NCBI RefSeq assembly: GCF_002245535.1 | Contig: NZ_NKCN01000014.1 | Location: forward strand, 62,001 to 126,000 | Reading direction: 5' to 3' | Origin: Mycobacterium lehmannii | Lineage (GTDB): Bacteria; Actinomycetota; Actinomycetes; Mycobacteriales; Mycobacteriaceae | DNA: 64,000 nt | Shown here: piece by piece, positions 19,079-28,563 of the stretch | Layout: each line of letters starts with the position of its first letter | Position numbering within the stretch: position 1 is the first letter of the stretch | Made by a program: the position numbers and the translations under genes | Notes under the pieces: model-generated | What the model saw: the letters and a program-made list of their open reading frames with translations, nothing else | Databases searched by the model: none | What the model was told of the DNA's origin: nothing

Positions 19079-19566
19079 GTCGTGCCTCCGACCAATGTGT
19101 AGGCAGCGGCATACGCCTCAGCCAATCCTGTCGTCCAGAACCTCGGCCGTTGGTCGAAGCCCAGCACGGCGAAGTTGAATGTGCCGAGCGACTTCGGTGG
19201 GCAACTGACCGCCGTTCCAATCGTCTCCGTGGTCAGGGTTTCATAGCCGACATTCAGCTCAGCGGCCGCGAACATGACCGCGCAGATCGCTGTTACCCGG
19301 GCGTAGACCTGGTTGTACTGCAGATTCCTGAACGCGCGCGTATGGACGAGCCCCACCGCATCTACCCGTGCGGCCTGGAGTTCCTGTTCCACCCGCTTGG
19401 CGAGGTCGCGGAGACTCTGCGCTTCGGGCAAGTCTGCAGGCGTCAGCTTAGGAGTCGTAACGGGCACTGGCGTCGCCGGTCCTTCATCGGAGCGTTCCAC
19501 GACGGCCAGCAGCAGCGTCCCTGCCTCGACGTTGAACCCCGCAGCCCGCACAGATCTATTGTCCAT
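19075..19566 (-). CDS. Unknown protein co-translated with the kinase
   Basis: 163 aa. The start has alternating hydrophobic strands (AAGFNVEAGTLLLAVVE), then a Pro-rich stretch and helices (LRDLAKRVEQELQ), and hydrophobic helices later (TAICAVMFAAAEL). The first strand-turn-strand faintly recalls RNase H/RuvC-fold proteins, but the canonical acidic residues are not all present. It is first in a two-gene operon with the kinase (GTGA overlap), so the products are likely partners, for example a sensor or substrate. Confidence 0.55.
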   Translation of the reverse strand: MDNRSVRAAGFNVEAGTLLLAVVERSDEGPATPVPVTTPKLTPADLPEAQSLRDLAKRVEQELQAARVDAVGLVHTRAFRNLQYNQVYARVTAICAVMFAAAELNVGYETLTTETIGTAVSCPPKSLGTFNFAVLGFDQRPRFWTTGLAEAYAAAYTLVGGTT

Positions 19567-20004
19567 GCCGTCAACCGCTCCGTGGTGCCGACTGGCTAAC
19601 GAAATGCCACCGTGTTCTGGTCACCGCTCGAGCGAGTAGATGCTGACACGCCACCCCGGCGGGCGCGATCATTCATCGGAAATTTTGATCACTGTCGCGG
19701 TAGACGCGACCGCCCTTACTACTAGGAGTCCGGCTTGAGCGGATTGCTTCGACGTGTACGTACGTCTCGCACGTGACGTGCACCTCACACTGCGGGCTCA
19801 GAGGATGAAGTGGGACTGCTTGTCCGACTTCTCCTGATCACCAAAGCGTCGGCCATTGTCGATCAACTCCATTCGCTGTGGTCCGCAGTCAGTCCGCAGT
19901 TGATTCGCATGCCGTCCGTGACACCCAACCCAACCAACACCGCTGACCTGCAGTTCCTCACGCTGCCCAACGACGTCAACTCAATCAAACTCGCTGGTGT
20001 CGTG
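19567..20004. other. Right end of the island, with candidate integrase arm sites
   Basis: No convincing gene. GTCCGCAG occurs at 19881-19888 and 19892-19899, the same octamer and 11-base period as at the left end (2604-2622). The pair ends 105 bases before the attR core. The upstream part contains the promoter region of the kinase operon. Confidence 0.55.
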
Positions 20005-20049
20005 GTTCGGGACGAAGAGGTCGTGGGTTCGAATCCCGCCACCCCGACT
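20005..20049 (+). repeat. attR core (45-bp direct repeat, right copy)
   Basis: Identical to 2498-2542, the 3' part of tRNA-Pro. The tRNA 5' half is absent here, so this is not a second tRNA gene but the original chromosomal tRNA end displaced by insertion. Confidence 0.92.
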
Positions 20050-20100
20050 GCGAAAGTGCCGGCTCTAGATTCGCTGTGAGCCGAACGACTCATACCGAAC

Positions 20101-21159
20101 ATGCGTTTGACCGGTGCGGATGAGGGTATTGAGAAGGGCGTGACTTTACCGTCGACGCGAGTCGAACCTGCCCTTCCGAAGGCCGCCGGACCGCTGTCTG
20201 CAGCCGTCATCGATCTCCTGCAGCGCGGCCGTCCGTCGTTGCCGCTGCGTCCGATCGACGTGCCGATGTTCGACGCCGATCCGTACGGCCTCGACCTCCA
20301 ACTCGCTCTGTACATCTGCTACGAGCTGCACTACCGCGGCTTCGCCGGCGTGAGCCCCCGCTGGGAGTGGAACCCCGCGCTGCTGCACCTGCGCGGCCGG
20401 TTCGAAGAGGCGTTCCTGGACGCGGTGCGCCAGGACGTCGGCGAGATCGGCGAGGGCGAGACCGCGGAAGCCGAGATGGACAAGCTGTCGATCGAACCGG
20501 TCGACGGCGAGGGCCCGTCATACTTCCTGCGCGACAAGGGCACCTGGGAGCAGATGCTCGAATACTTCGTGCACCGCTCGGTGTACCACCTCAAAGAGGG
20601 CGACCCGCACGCCTGGACCATCCCTCGCCTGGCCGGACACTCGAAAGCGGCGTTCGTCGCGGTCGAGTTCGACGAGTTCGGCGGTGGCCGTGGCGAACAT
20701 GTGCACCAGCACCTGTACGCGCAGTTGATGGATGCGGCGGGTCTCGACTCGTCCTACCTCGGCTACCTCGACCACGTCTCCGCCGACGCGTTGGCGTCGG
20801 TGAACCTGATGTCGTTGTTCGGATTGCACCGCGAACTGCGCGGCGCGTCGATCGGGCATTTCGCTTCGACGGAGATCACGTCGTCACCCGGCTCGCGGCG
20901 GCTGGTGGAAGCGTTGCGCCGCATGGGCGCTCCCGATGCCTGCGTGGCGTTCTACCACGAACATGTGGTGGCCGATGCCGTCCACGAGCAGGTGGTCCGC
21001 ACCGATGTCGTCGGCGATCTCGTCGCTAAGGAGCCGCAACTGGACCGCGATGTCGTGTTCGGCATGCGGGCGCTGGACATGGTCGAGGGACGCCTGGCCA
21101 CGCACCTGATGAACTGCTGGACCGAGAACCGCTCGTCGCTACGCCGGCCGCTGAGCTGA
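20101..21159 (+). CDS. Iron-containing redox enzyme family protein (heme-oxygenase-like fold)
   Basis: Up to 352 aa. Helical protein of the iron-containing redox enzyme family (HDO-like fold). Candidate metal ligands are in EFDEFGGGRGEHVHQHL (about residues 191-207) and FYHEHVVADAVHEQV (about 284-298). Such proteins use a diiron centre for oxidative chemistry; the substrate is unknown. No ribosome site precedes ATG 20101, and GTG at 20140 (residue 14) is an equally possible start. It begins just after attR, so the island separates it from its former upstream neighbours. Its 3' end overlaps the CDGSH gene by 21 bases. Confidence 0.75.
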   Translation: MRLTGADEGIEKGVTLPSTRVEPALPKAAGPLSAAVIDLLQRGRPSLPLRPIDVPMFDADPYGLDLQLALYICYELHYRGFAGVSPRWEWNPALLHLRGRFEEAFLDAVRQDVGEIGEGETAEAEMDKLSIEPVDGEGPSYFLRDKGTWEQMLEYFVHRSVYHLKEGDPHAWTIPRLAGHSKAAFVAVEFDEFGGGRGEHVHQHLYAQLMDAAGLDSSYLGYLDHVSADALASVNLMSLFGLHRELRGASIGHFASTEITSSPGSRRLVEALRRMGAPDACVAFYHEHVVADAVHEQVVRTDVVGDLVAKEPQLDRDVVFGMRALDMVEGRLATHLMNCWTENRSSLRRPLS

Positions 21160-21393
21160 CGCGACTTTGTCGTCGGGCGCGTCGCCCTTCGTGGACACGT
21201 CGGCACGCTTGCGACGCCGGTGACTGGTGTCGCACAACGGATAGTCCTTGCTGCGCCGGCAAGTGCACACCGCGACCATGAACCGGTCCGATTCCACGAC
21301 CTGGCCGTCGGGCATCTCGATGCGCACCGGCCCCTGCACCATCAGCGGGCCGTTCGGTACCACCCGCACGGTGCGCGGTTCGGCATCGCTCAT
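21139..21393 (-). CDS. CDGSH-type iron-sulfur protein
   Basis: 84 aa. The motif CTCRRSKDYPLCDTSH fits C-x-C-x2-S-x3-P-x-C-D-x2-H, which holds a redox-active [2Fe-2S] cluster with three Cys and one His. The first 35 residues form short strands; the tail is basic. The start overlaps the methyltransferase stop (ATGA), so the two are coupled. Likely electron transfer or cluster donation, possibly to the convergent iron-redox enzyme, though that pairing is only inferred from adjacency. Confidence 0.88.
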   Translation of the reverse strand: MSDAEPRTVRVVPNGPLMVQGPVRIEMPDGQVVESDRFMVAVCTCRRSKDYPLCDTSHRRRKRADVSTKGDAPDDKVASAQRPA

Positions 21394-22085
21394 GGCTTGT
21401 CCGCCCGGATCACCAGCAGTTCCTCTTCGCGGCGACCCGGTTCGAGGCGGCCGCACTCCTCGAGCCACAATGCCCGCGACGACAGCACCGGTCCGAATGG
21501 GATCCACTGCCGTGCAACGATTTCCGCGTCGAGACCGGCGCAAGCAAGTGCACCGAGCGTCTGTCGCGGATCGGCGAACTCCGACTGCACCAGCAGCAGG
21601 CTGCCTCCGTGGTCGAGAAGGTCGGGCACCGTCGCGCACAGCGGGTCGAGTACGAGCCGGCCATCGCATCCGGCATCCCATGCCCGAGGGGGTCCCACGT
21701 AGGCCGGGAGGGGTTCGCATTCGGCGCTCGGATCGTGCGGTACATACGGCGGATTGCAGACGACCAGGTCGAAGGGGCCGAATTCGACTGCCCGCGCCCA
21801 TGATCCGAGGTGCACATCGACGTCGACTCCGGACGCCGTCGCGTTTGCCCGCGCACAGCGCACCGCGCGCTGGCAGATGTCGAAGGCGGTCACCGATGCG
21901 GCGCCCTGTTCGGCGGCCCCGATCGCGACGACACCACTTCCGGTGCACAAGTCGACCACGTGCCGGCCGCGCGCGAGCGTCATTTGGTCCATGACCTCGA
22001 TGAGCAGCTGTGAGTCTTCCTGCGGCGCGTAGACGCCCTCATCCGCGACCAAAGGGCCACGGACATCGGTGTATGCGGTTGTCAC
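21390..22085 (-). CDS. SAM-dependent methyltransferase (HemK/PrmC-like)
   Basis: 231 aa class I methyltransferase. SAM motif VDLCTGSGVVAIGAAE, acidic loop AFDIC and catalytic CNPPYVPHD. NPPY enzymes methylate glutamine or adenine amino groups; short HemK relatives of this type modify proteins such as release factors, but the substrate here is open. GTG 22085 was chosen because AAAGG lies 5 bases upstream and the longer form adds only basic residues. First gene of a coupled pair with the CDGSH protein. Confidence 0.82.
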   Translation of the reverse strand: MTTAYTDVRGPLVADEGVYAPQEDSQLLIEVMDQMTLARGRHVVDLCTGSGVVAIGAAEQGAASVTAFDICQRAVRCARANATASGVDVDVHLGSWARAVEFGPFDLVVCNPPYVPHDPSAECEPLPAYVGPPRAWDAGCDGRLVLDPLCATVPDLLDHGGSLLLVQSEFADPRQTLGALACAGLDAEIVARQWIPFGPVLSSRALWLEECGRLEPGRREEELLVIRADKP

Positions 22086-22209
22086 GACGGCCTTTCGACA
22101 GGTTCTTCTGCTGCGCAATGCAGCACTGCGCGAAATTAATGCCCGCTATCGGGGCTGTTAAAACGTGGGCGCTCGTTTTGCTGCGCCCTCGCCGGGGCAC
22201 TCGACTACC

Positions 22210-22881
22210 GTGCAAGCCTCTGATATCGCCTCGCTTCCCATCCGCCTCGGCGCCGCCCTTCGTGACCGGCGGCTGTTCCATCCCTCAGGGGTGATGGCCG
22301 AGGGCGTCCTCGAACGCATCGCGCCCGAGGGTGAAGGCCTTCCGATGAACTCCTGCGACGTCATTGCACGGGTCTCCAAGGGTGTCGGCCTGCCCGGCGC
22401 CGCTCCGGACGTCGCCGGTCTGGCATTCCGTATTCCGCCGCCGCCGGATCTGCGGGCATGCGGCCCGTGGGACGTGTTGTTGGCGTCGACGGTCTCCGGG
22501 ACGCGGGTCGGGCTGGCCCCCGTCTTGTCGTGGTCCGGCGCGACCTTCTCCAGCCTGATGCCGCTTCGGTATCACGACGCCTTGTGGTGGATGCGTGCTC
22601 GCCTGGCCACCCGGGTCGACGCACCGGGCCTCTCGCTCGACGCCGTCGAAAAGCAGATCGACGCTACCGGGCTGACGTTCAACATCGACCAGGCTCCGGT
22701 GAAGGGCGGGTTCCGCCCGCTGGCCCGGTTGACCCTTCGCCACGTCGACCCGAGCTGTGACGACATCGCGTTCGACCCGGCCCTGCACAGCGATCCCGAG
22801 GTCGAGTTGGCCCCGCGCTGGCTCGGCGACTTCCGGCGTTCGGCGTACAAGCGCAGCAGGCAGGGCCGCGACGCCGAGTGA
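22210..22881 (+). CDS. Conserved mycobacterial protein of unknown function
   Basis: 223 aa, cytoplasmic. Visible blocks: LPIRLGAALRDRRLFHPSGV near the N-terminus, RVSKGVGLPGAAPDVAGLAFR in the middle, WDVLLAS, and a C-terminal LGDFRRSAYKRSR. It resembles a family annotated in mycobacteria as hypothetical or phosphodiesterase-like, which I cannot verify. GTG 22210 is preferred because the conserved region starts just after it; an upstream GTG (22165) is possible. Divergent from the methyltransferase gene. Confidence 0.65.
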   Translation: MQASDIASLPIRLGAALRDRRLFHPSGVMAEGVLERIAPEGEGLPMNSCDVIARVSKGVGLPGAAPDVAGLAFRIPPPPDLRACGPWDVLLASTVSGTRVGLAPVLSWSGATFSSLMPLRYHDALWWMRARLATRVDAPGLSLDAVEKQIDATGLTFNIDQAPVKGGFRPLARLTLRHVDPSCDDIAFDPALHSDPEVELAPRWLGDFRRSAYKRSRQGRDAE

Positions 22882-23043
22882 TCAGGCCGTAGGCTCCCCG
22901 CCGGACTCCGCGACGTCCGGGGCGTTCTCGCGGGTCGCCATGCCGCCGTCGCCGCCCTCGTCCTTCGGCCCCGTGCGCTGCGCCTTGCGCTTGTCGCGCT
23001 CGTCGGCGTCGTCGTCGTCGTAGATGCCTTTTCCGGTCGGCAT
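22882..23043 (-). CDS. Small acidic/charged protein
   Basis: 53 aa, very hydrophilic and probably disordered (GKGIYDDDDADERDKRKAQR). AGAAGGGA lies 5 bases before the ATG, a strong ribosome site. It follows the F420-type oxidoreductase gene by 11 bases on the same strand. No function is known. Confidence 0.65.
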   Translation of the reverse strand: MPTGKGIYDDDDADERDKRKAQRTGPKDEGGDGGMATRENAPDVAESGGEPTA

Positions 23044-23054
23044 ATCGGTCCCTT

Positions 23055-24041
23055 CTAGTTGGCTGCGGAACGCAGCTTGTCCAGCAGCGGCGCTGCGGCT
23101 TCCTTGAGGAACTGCTCTTGACCCTCGTCGCCGATCTGCACGAGCGCGATGTCGGTGAAGCCGGCTTCCCAGTACTTGCTGACGGCCTCGACGATCGCAT
23201 CGAGATCGGGTCCGCAGGGGATGGATTCGGCCACGTCCTCGGGGCGCACGTATTGCGTTGCACCGTCGAAGCCGGCGGTGGTCGGAAGGTCCGAGTTGAC
23301 CGCCCACCCACCGCTGAACCACCTGAACTGGTCGTGCGCCCGGCGCACCGCGGCGTCTTTGTCGGTGTCCCAGCAGACCGGGATCTGCCCGACGACGCGC
23401 ACGTCACCGGGCACACCGGTGGCGCGCCTGGCCTCGTGCCACGCATCGACGAGATCCTTGTTCGGTTCGACGGCGATCAGGTGATCCGACAGCGGCGCGA
23501 ACGTCTCGACCGACCGCTCACCCGAAACCGCGGTGGCGATCGCGACGGGCGTCTCAGGGAGGTCCCACAGGCGTGCGGAGTCGACCTCGAAGTACTCGCC
23601 CTTCCAGTCGACGAGGTCTCCGGTGAACAGCTCGCGGATGATTTGGATCGCTTCGCGCAACATCTCCTGGCGGCGCGCCACCGTCGGCCAGCGCTTGCCG
23701 ACGACGTGCTCGTTGAGGTTCTCACCGCTGCCCAAACCCAGCGTGAAACGGCCGTCGGCGAGGATCTGAAGTGTCGCAGCCTTCTGCGCGACGATTGCCG
23801 GGTGGTAGCGCATCGTGGGGCAGGTGACGTAGGTGAACAGCTCGACACGCTCGGTGGCGTGGGCGACCGCGCCCAGCACCGACCACGCGTACGGCGCATG
23901 TCCCTGTGCGGACAGCCACGGGAAGTAGTGGTCGGAGGACACCTCGAAGTCGAAGCCCGCCTGTTCGGCCGAAACCGCGTAGCGGACAAGTTCTTTTGGC
24001 CCGCTCTGCTCTGTCAACAGGGTGTATCCGAACCGCGTCAT
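23055..24041 (-). CDS. F420-dependent LLM-class oxidoreductase
   Basis: 328 aa TIM-barrel enzyme of the luciferase-like family in its F420-dependent branch: SSDHYFPW at the substrate face, HATERVELFTYVTCP, and LGLGSGENLNEHVVG, close to F420-dependent glucose-6-phosphate dehydrogenase-like proteins. It should transfer hydride to or from coenzyme F420 in the cytoplasm; the substrate is not given by sequence. ATG 24041 is preferred to a GTG eight codons upstream because MTRFGYTL is the usual family start. Followed by the small acidic protein gene. Confidence 0.85.
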   Translation of the reverse strand: MTRFGYTLLTEQSGPKELVRYAVSAEQAGFDFEVSSDHYFPWLSAQGHAPYAWSVLGAVAHATERVELFTYVTCPTMRYHPAIVAQKAATLQILADGRFTLGLGSGENLNEHVVGKRWPTVARRQEMLREAIQIIRELFTGDLVDWKGEYFEVDSARLWDLPETPVAIATAVSGERSVETFAPLSDHLIAVEPNKDLVDAWHEARRATGVPGDVRVVGQIPVCWDTDKDAAVRRAHDQFRWFSGGWAVNSDLPTTAGFDGATQYVRPEDVAESIPCGPDLDAIVEAVSKYWEAGFTDIALVQIGDEGQEQFLKEAAAPLLDKLRSAAN

Positions 24042-24090
24042 GGGTGCGGGGTACCCGAGCCCCACCCCGCGAAAACGAGTGCCCGGCTCG

Positions 24091-24555
24091 CTACAGCCTG
24101 GCCTTCACCGCCGCCGAGAGCCGTGCACCGTCGGCCTTACCGGCCGCGATGGCGGTCGCGGCCTTCATCACCAGCCCCATCTGCTTGGTGCCGGGCCGCT
24201 CACCGATCTCCTCGGCGACCTGCGCGATCGCGGTGTCGGCGACGTCGGCCAGTTCGGCTTCGGTCAACGGAGTCGGCAGGTACTCGTCGATGACCTGCGC
24301 TTCGGCATGCTCGTTGGCGGCGAGTTCACCGCGCCCGTTCTGTGTGTAGATCTGGGCGGACTCGCCACGTTTCTTGGACTCTCTGGCTAGCACCTTGAGC
24401 ACCTCGGCGTCGGTCAGCTCGCGCGACTCCTTGCCCGCGACCTCTTCTGTGGTGATGGCTGCGAGCAGCATCCGTAGCGTCGCGGTGCGCAGCTTGTCCT
24501 GCGATTTCATCGCCGCCGTCAGATCGCTTCGCAACCGTTCTTTGAGTTCGCCCAT
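24091..24555 (-). CDS. GatB/YqeY domain protein (Rv3688c-like)
   Basis: 154 aa, the normal length for stand-alone YqeY proteins. MGELKERLRSDLTAAMKSQD and LRMLLAAITTEEV are typical; the C-terminal part KQMGLVMKAATAIAAGKADG is the tRNA-binding-like tail shared with GatB. The family is thought to act on or near tRNA, perhaps as a tRNA amidotransferase-like accessory. It is divergent from the Pro/Gly-rich membrane protein gene. Confidence 0.88.
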   Translation of the reverse strand: MGELKERLRSDLTAAMKSQDKLRTATLRMLLAAITTEEVAGKESRELTDAEVLKVLARESKKRGESAQIYTQNGRGELAANEHAEAQVIDEYLPTPLTEAELADVADTAIAQVAEEIGERPGTKQMGLVMKAATAIAAGKADGARLSAAVKARL

Positions 24556-24637
24556 GAGCCAAAACTACGCTGCGCTCGACCGCCACGACCGCCCGACGAC
24601 GTTGTCAATTCGCACCGTCCTCGACAGGATGGTGGCC

Positions 24638-25804
24638 ATGAGCACCGACGCCGGCGGGTCCGGTTTTGCAGGCCCACCGCCGCCGGGCTATCCACCACCG
24701 GGGTATCCGCCGCCCGGTTATGCGCCGCCGCCGGGCTACGGCCCGCCGGGGTACGGACCTCCTCCGGGGTACGGACCGCCGCCGGGGTACGGCCCCGGCT
24801 ATGGCCATCCGGGTTACGGGCCGCCCGTACTCAAGCCGGGTGTCATCCCCCTTCGCCCACTGACCCTGTCGGACATCTTCAACGGTGCGGTCGCTTATAT
24901 CCGGGCGAATCCGAAAGCGACGCTCGGGTTGACGACCATCGTGGTGGTCGCCACCCAGCTGATCGCGCTGATCCTGTCCGTCGGCCCGCTCGCTGTCGGC
25001 GGGCAACTGATCCCCACCCTCAGCGGTGAGGAGGAGGTGTCGGCGGGCGTACTGGTGAGCACCATGCTGTCGAGCCTCGCCGGATCGGTCGCGACCGGGT
25101 TGGCCGCGATTCTGCTGAGCGGTCTGCTCACCGTCGTCGTGGGCAGGGCCGTCTTCGGCTCCGGGATCACCATCGGGCAAGCGTGGCAACGGCTTCGGGG
25201 CCGGCTGTGGGCGCTGATCGGCTTCTCCGTGCTGGAGGTCCTCGGCGCGATGCTGTTGATCACTGCCGTGGTCGGCATCATCTTCGGGATCGGGGCCGCG
25301 GCGGGTGGCGCGGCCGCGGTGCTCATCGGAATCCCCTTGGTCCTGGCCTTGATCGCGGCGTTGGTGTACCTGGGGACGATGCTCACGTTCACTCCGGTCA
25401 TCATCGTTCTCGAGCGACTCGGCATCGTCGACGCGGTCAAGCGGTCGTTCGCCTTGATCAAACGGGACTTCTGGCGGGTGCTGGGTATTCGCCTGCTCGC
25501 CGTGATCGTCGCGCAACTCGTCGCCGGCGCCGTCGCGTTCCCGTTCAGTCTCGGCGGGCAGATAATCCTGATGGCGGCCACGACCACGACGGCCGCGCTG
25601 TTCGCCTTGGTCCTGGTGTCGGTCGGAGGCGCGATCGGCCAGATCATCACCGCACCCTTCAGCGCGGGTGTGGTGGCGCTGCAGTACACCGACGGCCGCA
25701 TCCGCAGAGAGGCCTTCGACCTGGTGTTGCAGACCGGCGCCGGCTACGGTCCCACCGCCCCGTCCGACTCCACCGACCATCTGTGGCTGACCCGCCAGAA
25801 CTGA
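24638..25804 (+). CDS. Membrane protein with PPGY-repeat N-terminus (Rv3689-like)
   Basis: 388 aa. The first about 60 residues are tandem PPGYxPPGYG repeats, flexible and cytosolic or surface-exposed. The rest has about six hydrophobic segments, including TTIVVVATQLIALILSVGPL and the Gly/Ala-rich pair near residues 200-250, in the pattern of glycerophosphoryl-diester-phosphodiesterase-associated membrane domains. No catalytic residues are seen. ATG 24638 has AGGATGG upstream. It heads the run into the DUF4129-DUF4350-MoxR-DUF58 genes. Confidence 0.8.
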   Translation: MSTDAGGSGFAGPPPPGYPPPGYPPPGYAPPPGYGPPGYGPPPGYGPPPGYGPGYGHPGYGPPVLKPGVIPLRPLTLSDIFNGAVAYIRANPKATLGLTTIVVVATQLIALILSVGPLAVGGQLIPTLSGEEEVSAGVLVSTMLSSLAGSVATGLAAILLSGLLTVVVGRAVFGSGITIGQAWQRLRGRLWALIGFSVLEVLGAMLLITAVVGIIFGIGAAAGGAAAVLIGIPLVLALIAALVYLGTMLTFTPVIIVLERLGIVDAVKRSFALIKRDFWRVLGIRLLAVIVAQLVAGAVAFPFSLGGQIILMAATTTTAALFALVLVSVGGAIGQIITAPFSAGVVALQYTDGRIRREAFDLVLQTGAGYGPTAPSDSTDHLWLTRQN

Positions 25805-25805
25805 C

Positions 25806-26459
25806 GTGCCGACCATAGACATCGACAGCGATGCCGCGCACGAGGCGGCGCAGCGCGAGCTCGCAAAACCGATATATCCCAAGCCTTCCCTGACCGACCG
25901 GATCAGTGAATGGGTCGACGACCTGGTCTACCGGCTGGCTGCGGAAGGCTCATCGATACCGGGCGGCTGGGTGACGATCACCGTCCTGCTGATCCTGGTG
26001 GCCGTCGGGGTGGTTCTGGCGATCCGGATCGGGCGCCGGGCCATGCGAACGGGCCGCGGCCACACCGAGGCGTTGTTCGGCGAGCACGCTATGACCGCAG
26101 CACAGCATCGGGTGACCGCCGAACAGTGCGCAACGGCAGCGGACTGGGCCGCGGCGATCCGGCACCGGCTGCGGGCCGTCGCCCGACAGTTGGAGGAGAC
26201 CGGTGTGCTCGACCCGGTCCCCGGCCGCACCGCCACCGAGCTTGCTCGTGACGCGGGCCGCCAGCTCCCGCATCTGAGTAATGAACTCGCTGCCGCGGCA
26301 ACGGCATTCAATGACGTCACGTACGGCGAGATTCCGGGCACCGAGAAGGCCTACCGGCTGGTCGCCGACCTCGACGACCACGTGAGGTCGCGGGCTCCGG
26401 TGGCTGCCTCGACCCCTGTCACCCCCGGCGCGTCTGACGGGTGGGCCGAGATCCGATGA
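25806..26459 (+). CDS. DUF4129 membrane protein (Rv3690-like)
   Basis: 217 aa with a single hydrophobic segment (about residues 54-74, VTITVLLILVAVGVVLAI) and a C-terminal DUF4129-type domain (ADWAAAIRHRLRAVARQLEE, PGRTATELARDAG). GTG start 1 base after the previous stop; its stop overlaps the next ATG (ATGA). DUF4129 proteins usually accompany MoxR and DUF58 proteins in membrane-linked chaperone clusters, as here. Confidence 0.82.
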   Translation: MPTIDIDSDAAHEAAQRELAKPIYPKPSLTDRISEWVDDLVYRLAAEGSSIPGGWVTITVLLILVAVGVVLAIRIGRRAMRTGRGHTEALFGEHAMTAAQHRVTAEQCATAADWAAAIRHRLRAVARQLEETGVLDPVPGRTATELARDAGRQLPHLSNELAAAATAFNDVTYGEIPGTEKAYRLVADLDDHVRSRAPVAASTPVTPGASDGWAEIR

Positions 26460-27600
26460 CGACCGACACCGCCGTGGAGACGACGCTGCGCACACGATGG
26501 CGCGGAGCGCGCTGGGTCGTGCTGGGGTTGGCCGTCATCGTCGCATTCGCCGTACTCAGCGCCTACCTGACCGCACCTCGTCCCGGGGGATGGATGGACC
26601 CGAACTCCACCGGGCCGGACGGGGCGCGGGCCTTGATGACGTTGCTGGCCGAAAACGGGGTCGACGTCGTCGAAGCGCCCGACGTGGCCGCGGTGGAGGC
26701 GGCCGCGCGGCCCGACACCCTGCTTGTCGTGGTGCAGACCTATCACCTCGTCGACGAGGGAGTGCTCCAGCGTCTTGCGGCGCTCCCGGGTGATCGCCTG
26801 CTGGTGCAACCCAATTCGCGTACTCGCGAAGCACTGGCGCCCGAGGTGAAGCTGAGCGGAGCCACCACATTCGGCGGCGGGGAGCGCCCCGACTGCGACC
26901 TTCGTGAGGCCACCCGCGCCGGGGCCGTGCAGTTCAGCGTGAGCGACGCCTACGAGGCCGCCGGCGACGGCATCGACCTGACGCGCTGTTACGAAGGCGC
27001 GCTGGTCCGCTACATCGCCGACGGCCGGGACATCACGCTGGTCGGCGATTCCGGGTTCATGACGAACCGCGGCCTGCCCAAGGCGGGCAATGCGGCGCTC
27101 GCGATGAACCTCGCGGGCACGAATCCGCGGATGATCTGGTATGCGCCGCAGTTCACCGAGGGCGAATCCGACGGCGCGGCAAGCCTGTTCGACCTCGCAC
27201 CCGAACACGTGGGCTGGATCCTGTGGCAACTGGTCGCAGTGGTGGTGCTACTCGCGCTCTGGAAGGGCCGCCGCATCGGTCCACTGGTCGCCGAACGCCT
27301 GCCCGTGGTCGTGCGAGCCTCCGAAACCGTGGAGGGGCGGGGCCGGCTCTACCGCTCGCGTCGTGCCCGCGACAGTGCGGCGGACGCGTTGCGCACCGCC
27401 GCGCTGCAGCGCATGCAGCCCCGCCTCGGCCTTGGCGTCAACCCCGATCCGGCCGCGGTGGTCCAGGCGGTGGCCGCACACAGCGGTGTCCATCCCCAGG
27501 CGGTCGCACACACCTTGTTCGGTCCCCCGCCCGGCGACGACGTCGAACTGGTCAACCTCGCACGCGAACTCGACAACATCGAAAGGCAGGTCGCACGCTC

Positions 27601-27604
<4 letters not shown>
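26456..27604 (+). CDS. DUF4350 membrane protein (Rv3691-like)
   Basis: 382 aa. TM near residues 21-40, an extracytoplasmic domain with a GATase-like DUF4350 fold (GPDGARALMTLLAENGVDVV, LLVQPNS), and a second TM near 246-262 before a cytosolic tail ending DDVELVNLARELDNIERQV. Overlaps both neighbours (ATGA and GTGA), so it is tightly coupled with DUF4129 and MoxR genes. Probably a structural partner of the MoxR ATPase at the membrane. Confidence 0.85.

Positions 27605-28562
<958 letters not shown>

Positions 28563-28563
<1 letters not shown>

Noticed and set aside
19075..19566. Firm RuvC/RNase H nuclease assignment
   Set aside because: Only a faint first-strand resemblance; required acidic residues are not all visible.
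20005..20049. Possible second tRNA-Pro gene
   Set aside because: Only the 3' part is present; no D arm or 5' acceptor strand, so it is attR.
19810..20079. 89-aa plus-strand frame crossing attR
   Set aside because: Its C-terminal half is a translation of the tRNA repeat; no ribosome site.
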